Source of the DNA: an uncultured Collinsella sp.
Lineage (GTDB): Bacteria; Actinomycetota; Coriobacteriia; Coriobacteriales; Coriobacteriaceae
Direction of reading: 5' to 3'
Length of the DNA: 29,039 nt
Assembly (NCBI GenBank): GCA_958407465.1
Contig: CATYIV010000027.1
Location: 1 to 29,039 of the forward strand
The notes beneath the pieces were generated by a model. That model saw nothing but the letters and a program-made list of their open reading frames with translations, had not been told where the DNA came from and ran no database searches. Positions within the stretch are counted from its first letter, which is position 1. Each line of letters opens with the position of its first letter. Made by a program: the position numbers and the translations under genes. This document shows, one piece after another, positions 6,823 to 15,082 of this stretch.

Positions 6823-8523
6823 CTATTCGCCGGTGGGCGGTTGCGGTGCGGACGAGTTTTGGGTCGAGCCCTCGCCACCATCCTGGCGCGGCTTGCGGGA
6901 ACGGCGACGGCGACGGCGCTTTTGACCCTGGTCGGCCGAACCCTCGCCACCACGATCGTCGCGCGACTCGCGTTCATCGCGAGCAGCGCCGCGCGCGGCC
7001 TTGGCGGCCGCCCCTCCGCCATCTCCGGGGCGACGGCGCGTGACCTTGACCTCGCCATCCGAGACCTGATCGGCCACGGAGGGCACCGAAGGCTTTTGCT
7101 GCGCGCCCGAGGAATGGCGACGACGCGGACGCGGGGTGCGCTCGTCATCGTTGCGCTGCTTGCCACCCTTGTCGGCAGGCGCATCGGAACCCGAACCACC
7201 CTTGGGGGCGGCACCGGCTTCGCGAGCGGCTGCGGCGCGGAAGGCGTCCTCGCGCTCCTCGCTCGACAAATGGCGACGGCGACGGCGCGTGGGATTCATG
7301 CCACCGCCGCGATTTTGCTGCTGAGGCTGCTGGGCCTCGCGCTCGCGGGGGGAGTTCTTGCCTGCAGGAGCGGCCTCGCCGGCATCGCCCGAACCCGAGC
7401 GCTTGCGGCGGCGACGTCCACCGGCAGCCTCCTCAGCCTCGGGTGCCTCGGCCTTGCCGCGACCCTTACCGCGGCCGCGACCCTCGCCCTGGCTCTGACC
7501 CGCACGGGTATCGGCGTCCGCATCGCGACGGCGGCGCTTGGGCATCGTCGTCCCCGCCAGACGGTCGGCGCTCGACAGGCCATCGCCCACGTCGACGCCG
7601 TTCTCGCGGTCGAGCTCCATAAGCGCCAAGCGCATCTCGGGCGACTCGATACGCTCGAGCACATCGCGCGTCACGCAGTCGGGGCGGCAGTTGCAGCCCT
7701 GCTCGGCGGCCTTCTTTTTACAGCCCTCCGAGCAGGTCATGTCGGCCAGGTTGACCTTAAAGACTTTGCCGTTCTCCAGGCGCAACACCAGCTGCTCACG
7801 CGGCGTGTCATATTCCTGGATACGCGCCTTGCCAAGCGGCGTATCGATAAGCGTCTTCTTTTTGGGCGCGCGGCTCTTAAAGTCCTTGTACGCCTCGAAC
7901 TCGTAGCGCAGGCAGCACATCAGGCGGCCGCAGACGCCGCTAATTTTGGACGAGTTGAGCGGCAGGTCCTGCTCTTTTGCCATGCGAATCGAAACCGGCT
8001 CAAACTGTCCGCCAAAGCGCGTGCAGCAGAGCTCCTGGCCGCACTGGGCATAGCCGCCCACCAGGCGGGTCTCGTCACGCACGCCGATCTGGCGCATGTC
8101 GACGCGAATGTGCAGCGTCGAGGACAGGTCCTTGACGAGCTGACGGAAATCGACGCGCTCCTCGGCAGCAAAGTAGAACACAGCCTTCTCGCCGCCAAAC
8201 AGGTACTCGACGCCGACCGGCTTCATCTCGAGGTCGAGCTCCTTGACCAGACGGCGGAAGTCGACCATGGCCTCGTCACCCTGGATAGCCAGGTCGTCGG
8301 CAAGCTGCAGGTCGATGTCGCTCGCTACGCGCAACACGGGCTTGAGCGGCTGACCGATTTCGTCGAGCGGCACCTCGAAGGGATCGGCCGTGACCAGGCC
8401 GATCTCGGTTCCGCGCTCGGTGGAGCAGATAGCATAATCGGCCTCGAGGATATCCAGATCCTGTGGGTCGAACCACAGGTCGCGCGAGGCGTAGGTAAAC
8501 TTAACGGGTACGACTAACGGCAT
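6823..8523 (-). CDS. ricT: RicT/PSP1 domain protein (YaaT-like) with long basic disordered tail
   Basis: A 566-residue protein, twice the usual ~275-residue length of RicT. Residues 1-300 are the PSP1/RicT core with conserved cysteines C161, C166, C167 (GGYAQCGQELCCTRFGG) and C198, C203, C204 (SGVCGRLMCCLRYE). A second Cys cluster lies at residues 264-283. In Bacillus, RicT with RicA and RicF forms the FeS-containing Y-complex that assists RNase Y in mRNA maturation. Residues ~328-566 are low-complexity, with Arg clusters (KRRRRD, RRRRKR, TRRRRRH, KRRRRRRSRK) and Gly/Asp/Glu stretches, as in nucleic-acid-binding tails. Its ATG overlaps the holB stop by 10 nt, so translation is probably coupled within the tmk-holB-ricT operon. 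Confidence 0.92.
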   Translation of the reverse strand: MPLVVPVKFTYASRDLWFDPQDLDILEADYAICSTERGTEIGLVTADPFEVPLDEIGQPLKPVLRVASDIDLQLADDLAIQGDEAMVDFRRLVKELDLEMKPVGVEYLFGGEKAVFYFAAEERVDFRQLVKDLSSTLHIRVDMRQIGVRDETRLVGGYAQCGQELCCTRFGGQFEPVSIRMAKEQDLPLNSSKISGVCGRLMCCLRYEFEAYKDFKSRAPKKKTLIDTPLGKARIQEYDTPREQLVLRLENGKVFKVNLADMTCSEGCKKKAAEQGCNCRPDCVTRDVLERIESPEMRLALMELDRENGVDVGDGLSSADRLAGTTMPKRRRRDADADTRAGQSQGEGRGRGKGRGKAEAPEAEEAAGGRRRRKRSGSGDAGEAAPAGKNSPREREAQQPQQQNRGGGMNPTRRRRRHLSSEEREDAFRAAAAREAGAAPKGGSGSDAPADKGGKQRNDDERTPRPRRRHSSGAQQKPSVPSVADQVSDGEVKVTRRRPGDGGGAAAKAARGAARDERESRDDRGGEGSADQGQKRRRRRRSRKPRQDGGEGSTQNSSAPQPPTGE

Positions 8524-9641
8524 TTCAGTGCCTTCCTGATATCGAACAGCATGACCTCGATGGCCAGCTGGGGAGTAACGTTTCTGGCGATGTTGCGCTC
8601 AGCGGTCGCGACTGCCTCGAGCGCCCGGGTGGCACCCGCAACATTCGTCGCCGCGGCAAGCCGCCCGATCGTGTCGCGCACGTCCTCGTTCACAACGTCT
8701 GCCGCCTCATCCTGAAGTGTCAGCAGCACGTCGCGCATGAGCGTCCGCGCGCTCGCCAGCGCTTCCATGATACCCGAACGCTCGCGCGCGTTGAGTTCGC
8801 GCTTGTTGCGGTCCTCAAGCTGCTTCAATGCTCCACGCGACAGATAGTCGGCATTTTGCTCGAGCACCTTTTCCTGCGTGGACTTGACCTCGGCGAGCGG
8901 CGCCTTGACGGCGACGATGAGCGACTTGGCGCGACTGAGCACATCGGCCTCGTCGGCGACGATGAGCGAGTCGATGGCGCGGACCATCTGGCGACGGGCG
9001 TCCTGGCGCTCGGCGCTCTTGAGAAACTCGATACCACGCGTGGGGCTTCCCGCCACGGCGACGGCCATGCGGCAGCGCGCGGGATCTTGACCGGTGGCGC
9101 GGCTCACGGCCTGCGCGGCCACAGTGGGCGACACCAGCCGAAACGGCACGCACTGGCAGCGGCTCACGATGGTGGGCAGCATCACGTCGGCCGAGGTGCC
9201 CAACAGGATGAACATGACGCCCTCGGGCGGCTCCTCGAGCGTTTTGAGCAGCGCGTTGGCGGTGTTGGCGCGCAGCTGCTCGGCACGGTCGATGATGTAG
9301 ACCTTGGCCTTGGCACGGATGGGCGCCAGGGGCACGTCGTCGAGTAGCTCGCGCGTCTGGGCGATGAGGTAACCCGTGGCGCTCTCGGGCGTGTAATAGT
9401 GCACGTCGGGGTGCGTGTGCCGCGCAACGCGCACGCAGCTGTCGCATGCGCCGCAGCCGTCCTGCTCGCACAGGAAGGCCTGGGCGAGCGCCCACGCGGC
9501 GTCGAGCTTGCCCGCGCCGGGCGCGCCCAAAAACAGGTAGGCGTGCGATGCGCGACCGCTGGCGACGGCATTGGTCAAAAAGTCGCGCACGCGCTCTTGG
9601 GTGTCGAGCTTGGCCAGCAGACTTGCCTGAGCGGGGGCCAT
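8514..9641 (-). CDS. holB: DNA polymerase III subunit delta' (clamp loader)
   Basis: A 375-residue AAA+ protein, the delta' subunit that with tau/gamma and delta loads the sliding clamp on DNA. Visible are LFLGAPGAGKLDAAW at the Walker A position (residues 37-50, Thr/Ser after GK replaced by Leu, as expected for a delta' that does not hydrolyse ATP), a zinc module C58, C63, C66, C69, a Walker B-like VYIIDRAEQL, and the sensor/arginine-finger segment TIVSRCQ. Upstream in-frame codons reach 9662, but ATG 9641 has AGGAGG 9 nt before it, inside the end of tmk, and starts 1 nt past the tmk stop. It is the middle gene of tmk-holB-ricT. Confidence 0.92.
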   Translation of the reverse strand: MAPAQASLLAKLDTQERVRDFLTNAVASGRASHAYLFLGAPGAGKLDAAWALAQAFLCEQDGCGACDSCVRVARHTHPDVHYYTPESATGYLIAQTRELLDDVPLAPIRAKAKVYIIDRAEQLRANTANALLKTLEEPPEGVMFILLGTSADVMLPTIVSRCQCVPFRLVSPTVAAQAVSRATGQDPARCRMAVAVAGSPTRGIEFLKSAERQDARRQMVRAIDSLIVADEADVLSRAKSLIVAVKAPLAEVKSTQEKVLEQNADYLSRGALKQLEDRNKRELNARERSGIMEALASARTLMRDVLLTLQDEAADVVNEDVRDTIGRLAAATNVAGATRALEAVATAERNIARNVTPQLAIEVMLFDIRKALKCR

Positions 9642-9642
9642 G

Positions 9643-10326
9643 CTACTCGGCCTCCTGGGCAAGCGCAGCGGTGACGGCGTCCTGGGAAATGTCGAGGCCG
9701 TAGGCGCGAACCCGCTCGACCGTCTGCGCGAAGACTTCCTCGATGGACGCGGTCGCGTCGATGAGCTTTACGCGGTTTGGTTCCTCGGCGGCAATGGCGC
9801 AAAATCCCTGGTAGACGCGCTCTTGGAAGGCCATGCCCTTAGCCTCCATGCGATCTGCCGCACCACGGGCTGCCATGCGCAGCGCCGCCTGCTCGGGCGT
9901 GATGTGGTAGACGAGTGTGAGCGCCGGGTGCGTACCCGCGACGGCCAGGTTGTTGGCATCGCGCACCATCTGACGATCGAGGCCGTCGGCAAACGCCTGA
10001 TAGCAGGTCGTGGAATCGTAGAAGCGGTCGCACAGGACCACCTTGCCGGCCGCGAGGGCGGGCGCGATAACCTCATGCACTAGCTGGGCACGGGCGGCCT
10101 CATACAGCAGCAGCTCGCAAGTGTCGCCCATCGCCGTATTGGCGGGGTCGAGCAGCAGAGCACGGATCTTTTCGCTGATGGCGGTACCGCCCGGCTCGCG
10201 CAGGCTCACAACCTGGTAGCCAGCGAGCTCGAGCGCACGGGCAAGCAGGCGCGCCTGCGTAGATTTACCGGCGCCATCGACACCCTCGAGCGTAATGAAG
10301 CTATGTTGAGCGGGCACAAAAGCCAT
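9643..10326 (-). CDS. tmk: Thymidylate kinase (dTMP kinase)
   Basis: A 227-residue thymidylate kinase, which phosphorylates dTMP to dTDP with ATP in the cytoplasm. It has the P-loop EGVDGAGKST (residues 14-23), the REPGGT motif that binds dTMP, and the DRFYDST motif. The length is slightly above the typical 205-215 residues. ATG 10326 has GGAAGGGG upstream. It is the first gene of the tmk-holB-ricT operon, and a TATCAT box at 10379-10384 could be its -10. Confidence 0.95.
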   Translation of the reverse strand: MAFVPAQHSFITLEGVDGAGKSTQARLLARALELAGYQVVSLREPGGTAISEKIRALLLDPANTAMGDTCELLLYEAARAQLVHEVIAPALAAGKVVLCDRFYDSTTCYQAFADGLDRQMVRDANNLAVAGTHPALTLVYHITPEQAALRMAARGAADRMEAKGMAFQERVYQGFCAIAAEEPNRVKLIDATASIEEVFAQTVERVRAYGLDISQDAVTAALAQEAE

Positions 10327-10374
10327 GGGCGCAGCCCCTTCCTACAAGGCGCGTAAATGCAGATATATCAACCA

Positions 10375-10387
10375 AGCCATGATACCC
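10375..10387 (-). promoter_or_regulatory. Putative tmk promoter -10 region (GGGTATCATGGCT)
   Basis: The 13-bp GGGTATCATGGCT contains TATCAT and lies 49 nt before the tmk ATG. A weak -35-like TTGGGG is 18 nt upstream of TATCAT. It is identical to the motif before comF at nearly the same distance from the start codon. Confidence 0.45.
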
Positions 10388-10428
10388 CAGTGCTCGGCGC
10401 GTCCCCAATGGCTAAAGGTGCCTTTCCA

Positions 10429-10497
10429 AAGTTGCGGTGAAATAGGGACTGATTGAAGCTCTGAGACCGCCAAACAGTCCCTATTTCACCGCAACTT
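10429..10497. repeat. Perfect 23-bp palindromic repeat unit (GGGAC type)
   Basis: The left arm (10429-10451) starts AAGTTGCGGTGAAATAGGGA and the right arm (10475-10497) is its exact reverse complement; the spacer is 23 nt. No U-tract follows on either strand, so it is not an ordinary terminator. It resembles REP/MITE-like palindromes and lies in the divergent gap between tmk and the zinc-ribbon gene. Confidence 0.75.
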
Positions 10498-10522
10498 ATG
10501 AAGGGGAATTTTGGACGCTGGG

Positions 10523-10528
10523 TATAAT
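10523..10528 (+). promoter_or_regulatory. Promoter -10 box for the zinc-ribbon gene
   Basis: A perfect TATAAT preceded by TGGG, 38 nt before the ATG at 10566. No good -35 box was found at the normal spacing, so it may work as an extended -10-like promoter. Confidence 0.45.
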
Positions 10529-10565
10529 CGTCGTATTGCATTGAAATGTGGCGAAAGGAGTGGCA

Positions 10566-11555
10566 ATGTCTCGGTATTGCGCCTCGTGCGGCAAACTTCT
10601 TGCAGATAATGCCAAGTTCTGCACCTCGTGCGGTGCACCCGTTGAGCAAACAACCGCAAGCGATAGCCAGCCCGCTTTTGAGCAGACCGGTTCCCTCGAT
10701 ACGCCGCAAGCCAAGGCGGACGACCCCCTCGCCTATCGCCCCGACCCCGCCGCAGGCCCCGCGGCCGTCGAGACCACGCAGCGCATACCCGTCGCGAGCG
10801 GCTCGCCCCAACAGCAGCCGGCTCCCGCATACGCGCCCGCTTCGCCACAGACCCCCGCTCCCAAAAAGAGCGGCATCGGGCCGCTTATCGCCGTTATCGT
10901 TGTGCTGGTGGCGATCATCATCGCCCTGGTCGTTTTCTTTGTGATCAAGCCTTTCGACAACGCCGCCACGCAGACGACTGCCGAGGTAGCTAAGCTGCAC
11001 CATGACGTCGACGACGATGACCTAAAGCCTCTCGGCGATCCCAACAGCCTGTACGACGATGACGACGATGACGATGACGACGAGGATGGCGGCGAAGCAA
11101 CGCTCTCCGAGCAGAATCTCTACCGCCGACTGAGCGAATACTACGACCTGCTCGAAGACCTCGATAACCAGGTCCGTGCCTGCGCAGAGGCGTTCAATGG
11201 CGGTTATCTGGAAGAGGACCGTACCACCCGTCAAAATCTCGCCGACGTCGCCGAGCGCACGGAGGACACCATCGAGCAGTATTACGATATTGTCGAGGAC
11301 CTGGACGTCCCCATGAGCTCCAAGAACTACAGCTCTTGGAAAGACATCGTTGCCCTGTATGACGACCTGGACAACCGCATCGATGCGATCTGCGATGCCT
11401 GGGAGATCAGCCTAAAGTACGCAAAGCCCGCGGACCATAAGAATGAGATCGTGGCGCCGCTGTCGCGCGACAACGTGGCGGGCACCAATGACAATAAGTA
11501 CCGCCTAGACTTTGAGGAGCGCTATCCCGGCGCCAAACCCGTCGAAGTGAACTAA
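10566..11555 (+). CDS. Zinc-ribbon single-pass membrane protein with polyaspartate run
   Basis: A 329-residue protein with no recognised specific function. Residues 1-25 form a zinc ribbon (C5-x2-C8...C19-x2-C22). A Pro/Ala/Gln-rich linker (~30-100) follows, then one strong transmembrane helix (~105-127). Next come an acidic segment with nine consecutive Asp (164-172, then Glu-Asp) and a soluble, probably helical domain (180-329). The zinc ribbon would face the cytoplasm and the acidic and C-terminal parts the outside, by analogy with other zinc-ribbon membrane proteins. A GTG at 10548 is in frame, but ATG 10566 has GAAAGGAG at good spacing. It stands alone between two palindromic repeats and is convergent with topA. 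Confidence 0.85.
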   Translation: MSRYCASCGKLLADNAKFCTSCGAPVEQTTASDSQPAFEQTGSLDTPQAKADDPLAYRPDPAAGPAAVETTQRIPVASGSPQQQPAPAYAPASPQTPAPKKSGIGPLIAVIVVLVAIIIALVVFFVIKPFDNAATQTTAEVAKLHHDVDDDDLKPLGDPNSLYDDDDDDDDDEDGGEATLSEQNLYRRLSEYYDLLEDLDNQVRACAEAFNGGYLEEDRTTRQNLADVAERTEDTIEQYYDIVEDLDVPMSSKNYSSWKDIVALYDDLDNRIDAICDAWEISLKYAKPADHKNEIVAPLSRDNVAGTNDNKYRLDFEERYPGAKPVEVN

Positions 11556-11573
11556 CGCCTTGTCGTTTCCGAG

Positions 11574-11632
11574 CCGGCAGTTAGGGACGTTCCTAAACTG
11601 CCGGCAGAAAAAGGAACGTCCCTAACTGCCGG
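11574..11632. repeat. Perfect 21-bp palindromic repeat unit (GGGAC type)
   Basis: The left arm (11574-11594) starts CCGGCAGTTAGGGACGTTCC, and its exact reverse complement is at 11612-11632, with a 17-nt spacer. An internal partial copy (CTGCCGG at 11598-11604) allows alternative folds. It lies next to the bidirectional terminator between convergent genes. Confidence 0.75.
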
Positions 11633-11634
11633 TC

Positions 11635-11673
11635 AAAAAAAGAGCGAGGATCATGGGACCCTCGCTCGTTTTT
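11635..11673. terminator. Bidirectional terminator between zinc-ribbon gene and topA
   Basis: GAGCGAGG and CCTCGCTC form a perfect 8-bp stem. On the minus strand it is followed by seven T (topA); on the plus strand by a G and five T (zinc-ribbon gene). Confidence 0.85.
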
Positions 11674-11700
11674 GTCTTAGTCAATGTTTCGGCTGCGCCG

Positions 11701-14289
11701 TTACTTATCGGCGGCCTTCTTGGTGGTCGTCTTTTTCGCGGCAGTCTTCCTGGCGGTCGTCTTCTTGGCACCAGTCTTCTTTCCCGCCGTGGTCTTCTTC
11801 GCCGTGCTCGCCTTGGTCGTGGTCTTGCGGCCGCGGGCGGGCTTCTTCTCCTTGGTCGGGCAGTCCATGTTGACGCAGATACGCCACGGGCCGCGCGCCG
11901 TGTTGACCACCACGATGGGAGCGCCGCACTCGGGACAGGTCTCACCCGTCGCCTCGAGCTTGCCACGTGCCGGCAGCGGATAGCTCACGCCGCAATCATC
12001 GTAGTTGGTGCAGCGGATAAAGCGCTTGCCGCTCTTTTCACTCTTGTGCGCGATCAGGTCGCCGTGGCGTCCTGCCTCGGCGCACACCTTGCACTCGCCC
12101 ACCTTAAGGTCGGGCTCGTAGTTGGTGGGGCACGTGGGGTTCACGCAAATCTCGAAGGCCTTCTGGCGGAACGGCTGGCACTTAATGCGCGGCGCGCCGC
12201 ACTCGGGGCACACGGCCGCCTCACCCTCGAGTGGGCTCACCTTGACGCCGCTCGGCACCGGATAGGTCACGTCGCAGTCGGGCCAGCCCATGCAGCCAAT
12301 GAAGCTGCCGCGGGTCTTGGCGCTCGTCTTCATAACCAGGTCCTTGCCGCACTTGGGGCAGGTGCCCACGCGCGCATCGGCCGTGACGGCGTCGCTGATG
12401 GCGTCGCCCAGCTCCTGCGTGTGCTTGAGCAGCTCGTCGAGCACGCCAGCCAGCAGTGCGCGCGAGTGCGTCACGACATGCTCTTCGGTATCCTCGCCGC
12501 GCTCCACGCGGGTCATATCGCCATCGAGCTCGCTGGTCATATCAGGGCTCGTGATGCGCGGGGCAAACTGCGTCAGCGCGTCAATGATGGCGATACCCAG
12601 CTGACTCGGCTCCACGGGATCGTTTTTGAGGTAGCGCACGGCATACAGGCGCTCGATGATGCTCGCGCGCGTGGACTTGGTACCCAGGCCGCGCTTCTCC
12701 ATCTCCTGCACGAGTTTGCCCTGGCTGTAGCGCGCGGGCGGCTCGGTCTGCTTGGCCTCGAGCTTAATGTCGAACACGTCGACCGTATCGCCCTGCTCCA
12801 GCGGCGGCATCTGCTCGTCGCGCTTAAGGCCGTACGGGTATGCCTCGCGGAAACCCGGGGTCACGAGCACGTCACCAGAAGCCACGAACGGCTCGCCGTT
12901 GACGTCGAGCTCGAGCTTGGTGTTCTCGATGGTCGCGGGACCCATGAGCGTTGCCAGGAAGCGACGGGCGATGAGGTCGTAGAGCTTGCGCTGGCCGCCG
13001 TCGAGCGTGGACGGATCACCCTCGCCCGTGGGATAGATAGGCGGGTGGTCGGTGGTCTCGACCTTGCCGCGCGTGGGCTTCATGGGACCGGCGAGTACCT
13101 TTTTGCACACGGGCGCCAGCGCTGGATTGATCTTTGCCAGGTCGCTCACCACGGCGCCCAGATCGAGCGTCGCGGGGTACACGGTATTGTCGACACGCGG
13201 GTAGCTGATGAGGCCGGCCATGTAGAGGGACTCGGCGATGCGCATGGTACGCGCAGGCGAGATGCCCTCGGCCGCAGCGGCAGCCTGCAGCGAGGTGGTC
13301 GCAAACGGCGTGGGCGGCTGCTGCTTACGCGAGCGCTTGGTCACCGCGGCGACGGTCGCCGTCGTAGCGCCGTCAACGTGGCCGTACGCCGTCTCGGCAG
13401 CATCCTTGTCGGTAAAACGCGCCGTCTTGTGCGCGATCTTAAAGCGGTCGTCCTCGGCAGCACCCTGTGCGGCGCCCATGCCGCGAATCTGCCAATAGTC
13501 CTCGGGCACAAACGCCATGCGCTCGCGCTCGCGCTCGACCACCAGGGCGAGCGTCGGCGTCTGCACGCGGCCGGCAGAGCGCACGTTACCAAAGCCGCCA
13601 AACTTGGCGAGCGTCAGGTAGCGTGTGAGCACCGCGCCCCAAATGAGGTCGATGTGCTGACGGCTCTCGCCGGCGTCGGCCAGATTCTGGTCGAGCGTGA
13701 CGAGATTATCGAAGGCGTGCATGATCTCGGCCTTGGTAAACGAAGAGTACTGGGCGCGGGCGACCGGCAAGTCCGGCGCAACCTCGCGCACCTTGTTGAG
13801 AGCATCCGAGCCAATCAGCTCGCCCTCGCGGTCGAAGTCCGTGGCGATGATGACGCTGTCAGACTTCTTGGCAAGGTTCTTGAGCGAGCGAATGAGCTCC
13901 TTCTCGGCCGGCAGCTTAATGACGGGTGCCCAGGTGAGGTAAGGCAGGCTCTCGAGCTTCCAGCCCTTGATGGAAATGCCATCGGCAAGGAACGGCTTGC
14001 GCTTGGTGTCGTAGGGCGGACGCGCCAGGCCATCGGGCATGTCGGCCGGCAGCATCTCGCCGTCCTCGGTGACCGAATACCAACCCAGCTTTTTATCGAA
14101 CAGCACGCTGTCGCAAAAATCGGGCGCAAGGATGTGACCGGCAAGACCGATCGTCACGCACTCCTCGCCCTTCCACTCAAAACGGTAGATGGCGGTGTTG
14201 TACACCTTGTCCTTTTTGGGCTTGCCCGTGGACAGCCGCTCGGCGATCTGACGCGCGGCGTCGTTTTTCTCGGCGATGATGAGCTTCAA
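11701..14289 (-). CDS. topA: DNA topoisomerase I, archaeal-like type IA, with zinc fingers and Lys-rich tail
   Basis: A 862-residue type IA topoisomerase that relaxes negative supercoils. The Toprim motif DFDREGE lies at residues 151-157 and the catalytic Tyr363 in GLISYPRVDNTVYP. The N-terminus (MKLIIAEKNDAARQIAERLS) and the segment ADAGESRQHIDLIWGAVLTR match, as I recall, archaeal TopA more than E. coli-type TopA. Four Cys4-type zinc-finger units follow from about residue 650. The last ~45 residues are a Lys/Thr/Ala-rich tail (KKTT repeats) like histone H1-type tails. The start is TTG at 14289, with AGGAG about 8 nt upstream; no in-frame ATG fits. It starts 54 nt after the hypB stop and is probably the last gene of that unit. 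Confidence 0.93.
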   Translation of the reverse strand: MKLIIAEKNDAARQIAERLSTGKPKKDKVYNTAIYRFEWKGEECVTIGLAGHILAPDFCDSVLFDKKLGWYSVTEDGEMLPADMPDGLARPPYDTKRKPFLADGISIKGWKLESLPYLTWAPVIKLPAEKELIRSLKNLAKKSDSVIIATDFDREGELIGSDALNKVREVAPDLPVARAQYSSFTKAEIMHAFDNLVTLDQNLADAGESRQHIDLIWGAVLTRYLTLAKFGGFGNVRSAGRVQTPTLALVVERERERMAFVPEDYWQIRGMGAAQGAAEDDRFKIAHKTARFTDKDAAETAYGHVDGATTATVAAVTKRSRKQQPPTPFATTSLQAAAAAEGISPARTMRIAESLYMAGLISYPRVDNTVYPATLDLGAVVSDLAKINPALAPVCKKVLAGPMKPTRGKVETTDHPPIYPTGEGDPSTLDGGQRKLYDLIARRFLATLMGPATIENTKLELDVNGEPFVASGDVLVTPGFREAYPYGLKRDEQMPPLEQGDTVDVFDIKLEAKQTEPPARYSQGKLVQEMEKRGLGTKSTRASIIERLYAVRYLKNDPVEPSQLGIAIIDALTQFAPRITSPDMTSELDGDMTRVERGEDTEEHVVTHSRALLAGVLDELLKHTQELGDAISDAVTADARVGTCPKCGKDLVMKTSAKTRGSFIGCMGWPDCDVTYPVPSGVKVSPLEGEAAVCPECGAPRIKCQPFRQKAFEICVNPTCPTNYEPDLKVGECKVCAEAGRHGDLIAHKSEKSGKRFIRCTNYDDCGVSYPLPARGKLEATGETCPECGAPIVVVNTARGPWRICVNMDCPTKEKKPARGRKTTTKASTAKKTTAGKKTGAKKTTARKTAAKKTTTKKAADK

Positions 14290-14343
14290 AAGAGGCTCCT
14301 ATCTCGTATCTCTGCGGCTACGCCCGCCCGTATGGCGGCCGAC

Positions 14344-15027
14344 TTACGCCCTTGCTTGCTCAATCTGCCCGATGAGCCAATCACACCAGGCATCCATGCC
14401 CTCGCCCTTGCGCGCGCTCACGGCAAACCGCGGCGCCTGCGGATTGAGGTCATCGAGTGTCTTAGTATACCTATCCATGTCAAAATCGAAAGCCGGAGCC
14501 ACGTCGACCTTGTTGAGCAGCTGCGCGCCGGCGTGTTGGAAGATGCCCGGGTACTTGATAGGCTTGTCGTCGCCTTCGGGCACCGAAAGAATCATGATGG
14601 ACAGGTTCTCACCCAGGTCAAAGTCGACCGGGCAGACCAAGTTGCCCACATTTTCGATAAAGATGACGTCGATGTTTTCCAGACCCACCGCCTGGTCGAA
14701 GGCGTCAACGGCCTCCATGATCATGTTGCCCTCGAGGTGGCACAGGCCGCCCGTGTTGATCTGGATGGCGGGCATGCCGGCTTCCTTCATGGTGATGGCG
14801 TCGACGTCCGAGGCGATATCGCCCTCGATGACGGCGCAACGTAAGTCCGCCTTGTCGCGCAGGCGCTCGTTGGTGCCCAAAATCGTGGTGGTCTTGCCCG
14901 AACCGGGGCTCGACAAGACGTTAATCACATAGGTGTTTGTCTCATTAAATCGCTGACGCAGCTGATCTGCCAGGCGCTCATTGCGCGACAGAATCGGCGA
15001 CGCGATATCAATCGTTTTCTCAGCCAT
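14344..15027 (-). CDS. hypB: Hydrogenase/urease nickel incorporation GTPase HypB
   Basis: A 227-residue HypB. This GTPase works with HypA to insert nickel into [NiFe]-hydrogenase precursors. Motifs include the P-loop SSPGSGKTT (residues 39-47), IEGDIASDVDA, the metal-site segment ENVGNLVCP and a G4-like LLNKVD; the C-terminus has SARKGEGMDAWCDWL. The N-terminus lacks the His-rich nickel-storage stretch of some HypB. The frame opens at 15036, but ATG 15027 follows TAAGGAG at good spacing. It lies downstream of hypA (55-nt gap) and upstream of topA. No hydrogenase structural gene is in the window. Confidence 0.95.
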   Translation of the reverse strand: MAEKTIDIASPILSRNERLADQLRQRFNETNTYVINVLSSPGSGKTTTILGTNERLRDKADLRCAVIEGDIASDVDAITMKEAGMPAIQINTGGLCHLEGNMIMEAVDAFDQAVGLENIDVIFIENVGNLVCPVDFDLGENLSIMILSVPEGDDKPIKYPGIFQHAGAQLLNKVDVAPAFDFDMDRYTKTLDDLNPQAPRFAVSARKGEGMDAWCDWLIGQIEQARA

Positions 15028-15082
15028 ACTTGGCACTCCTTACTTTAGCCCCTTTATACCCCGTCCCCAGGTGGCTAGCGGG

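Noticed and set aside
6814..8517. Plus-strand 567-codon frame opposite ricT
   Set aside because: Shadow of ricT with repetitive Ala/Thr/Arg composition from the low-complexity tail; no domain recognised.
10368..11003. Minus-strand ORF opposite the zinc-ribbon gene
   Set aside because: It crosses the palindromic repeat and the zinc-ribbon promoter and has no ribosome site.
11653..14844. Very long plus-strand open frame (over 1000 codons) opposite topA and hypB
   Set aside because: Antisense shadow of real minus-strand genes. GC-rich codon bias opens the complementary frame, and it has no known domain and no ribosome site.
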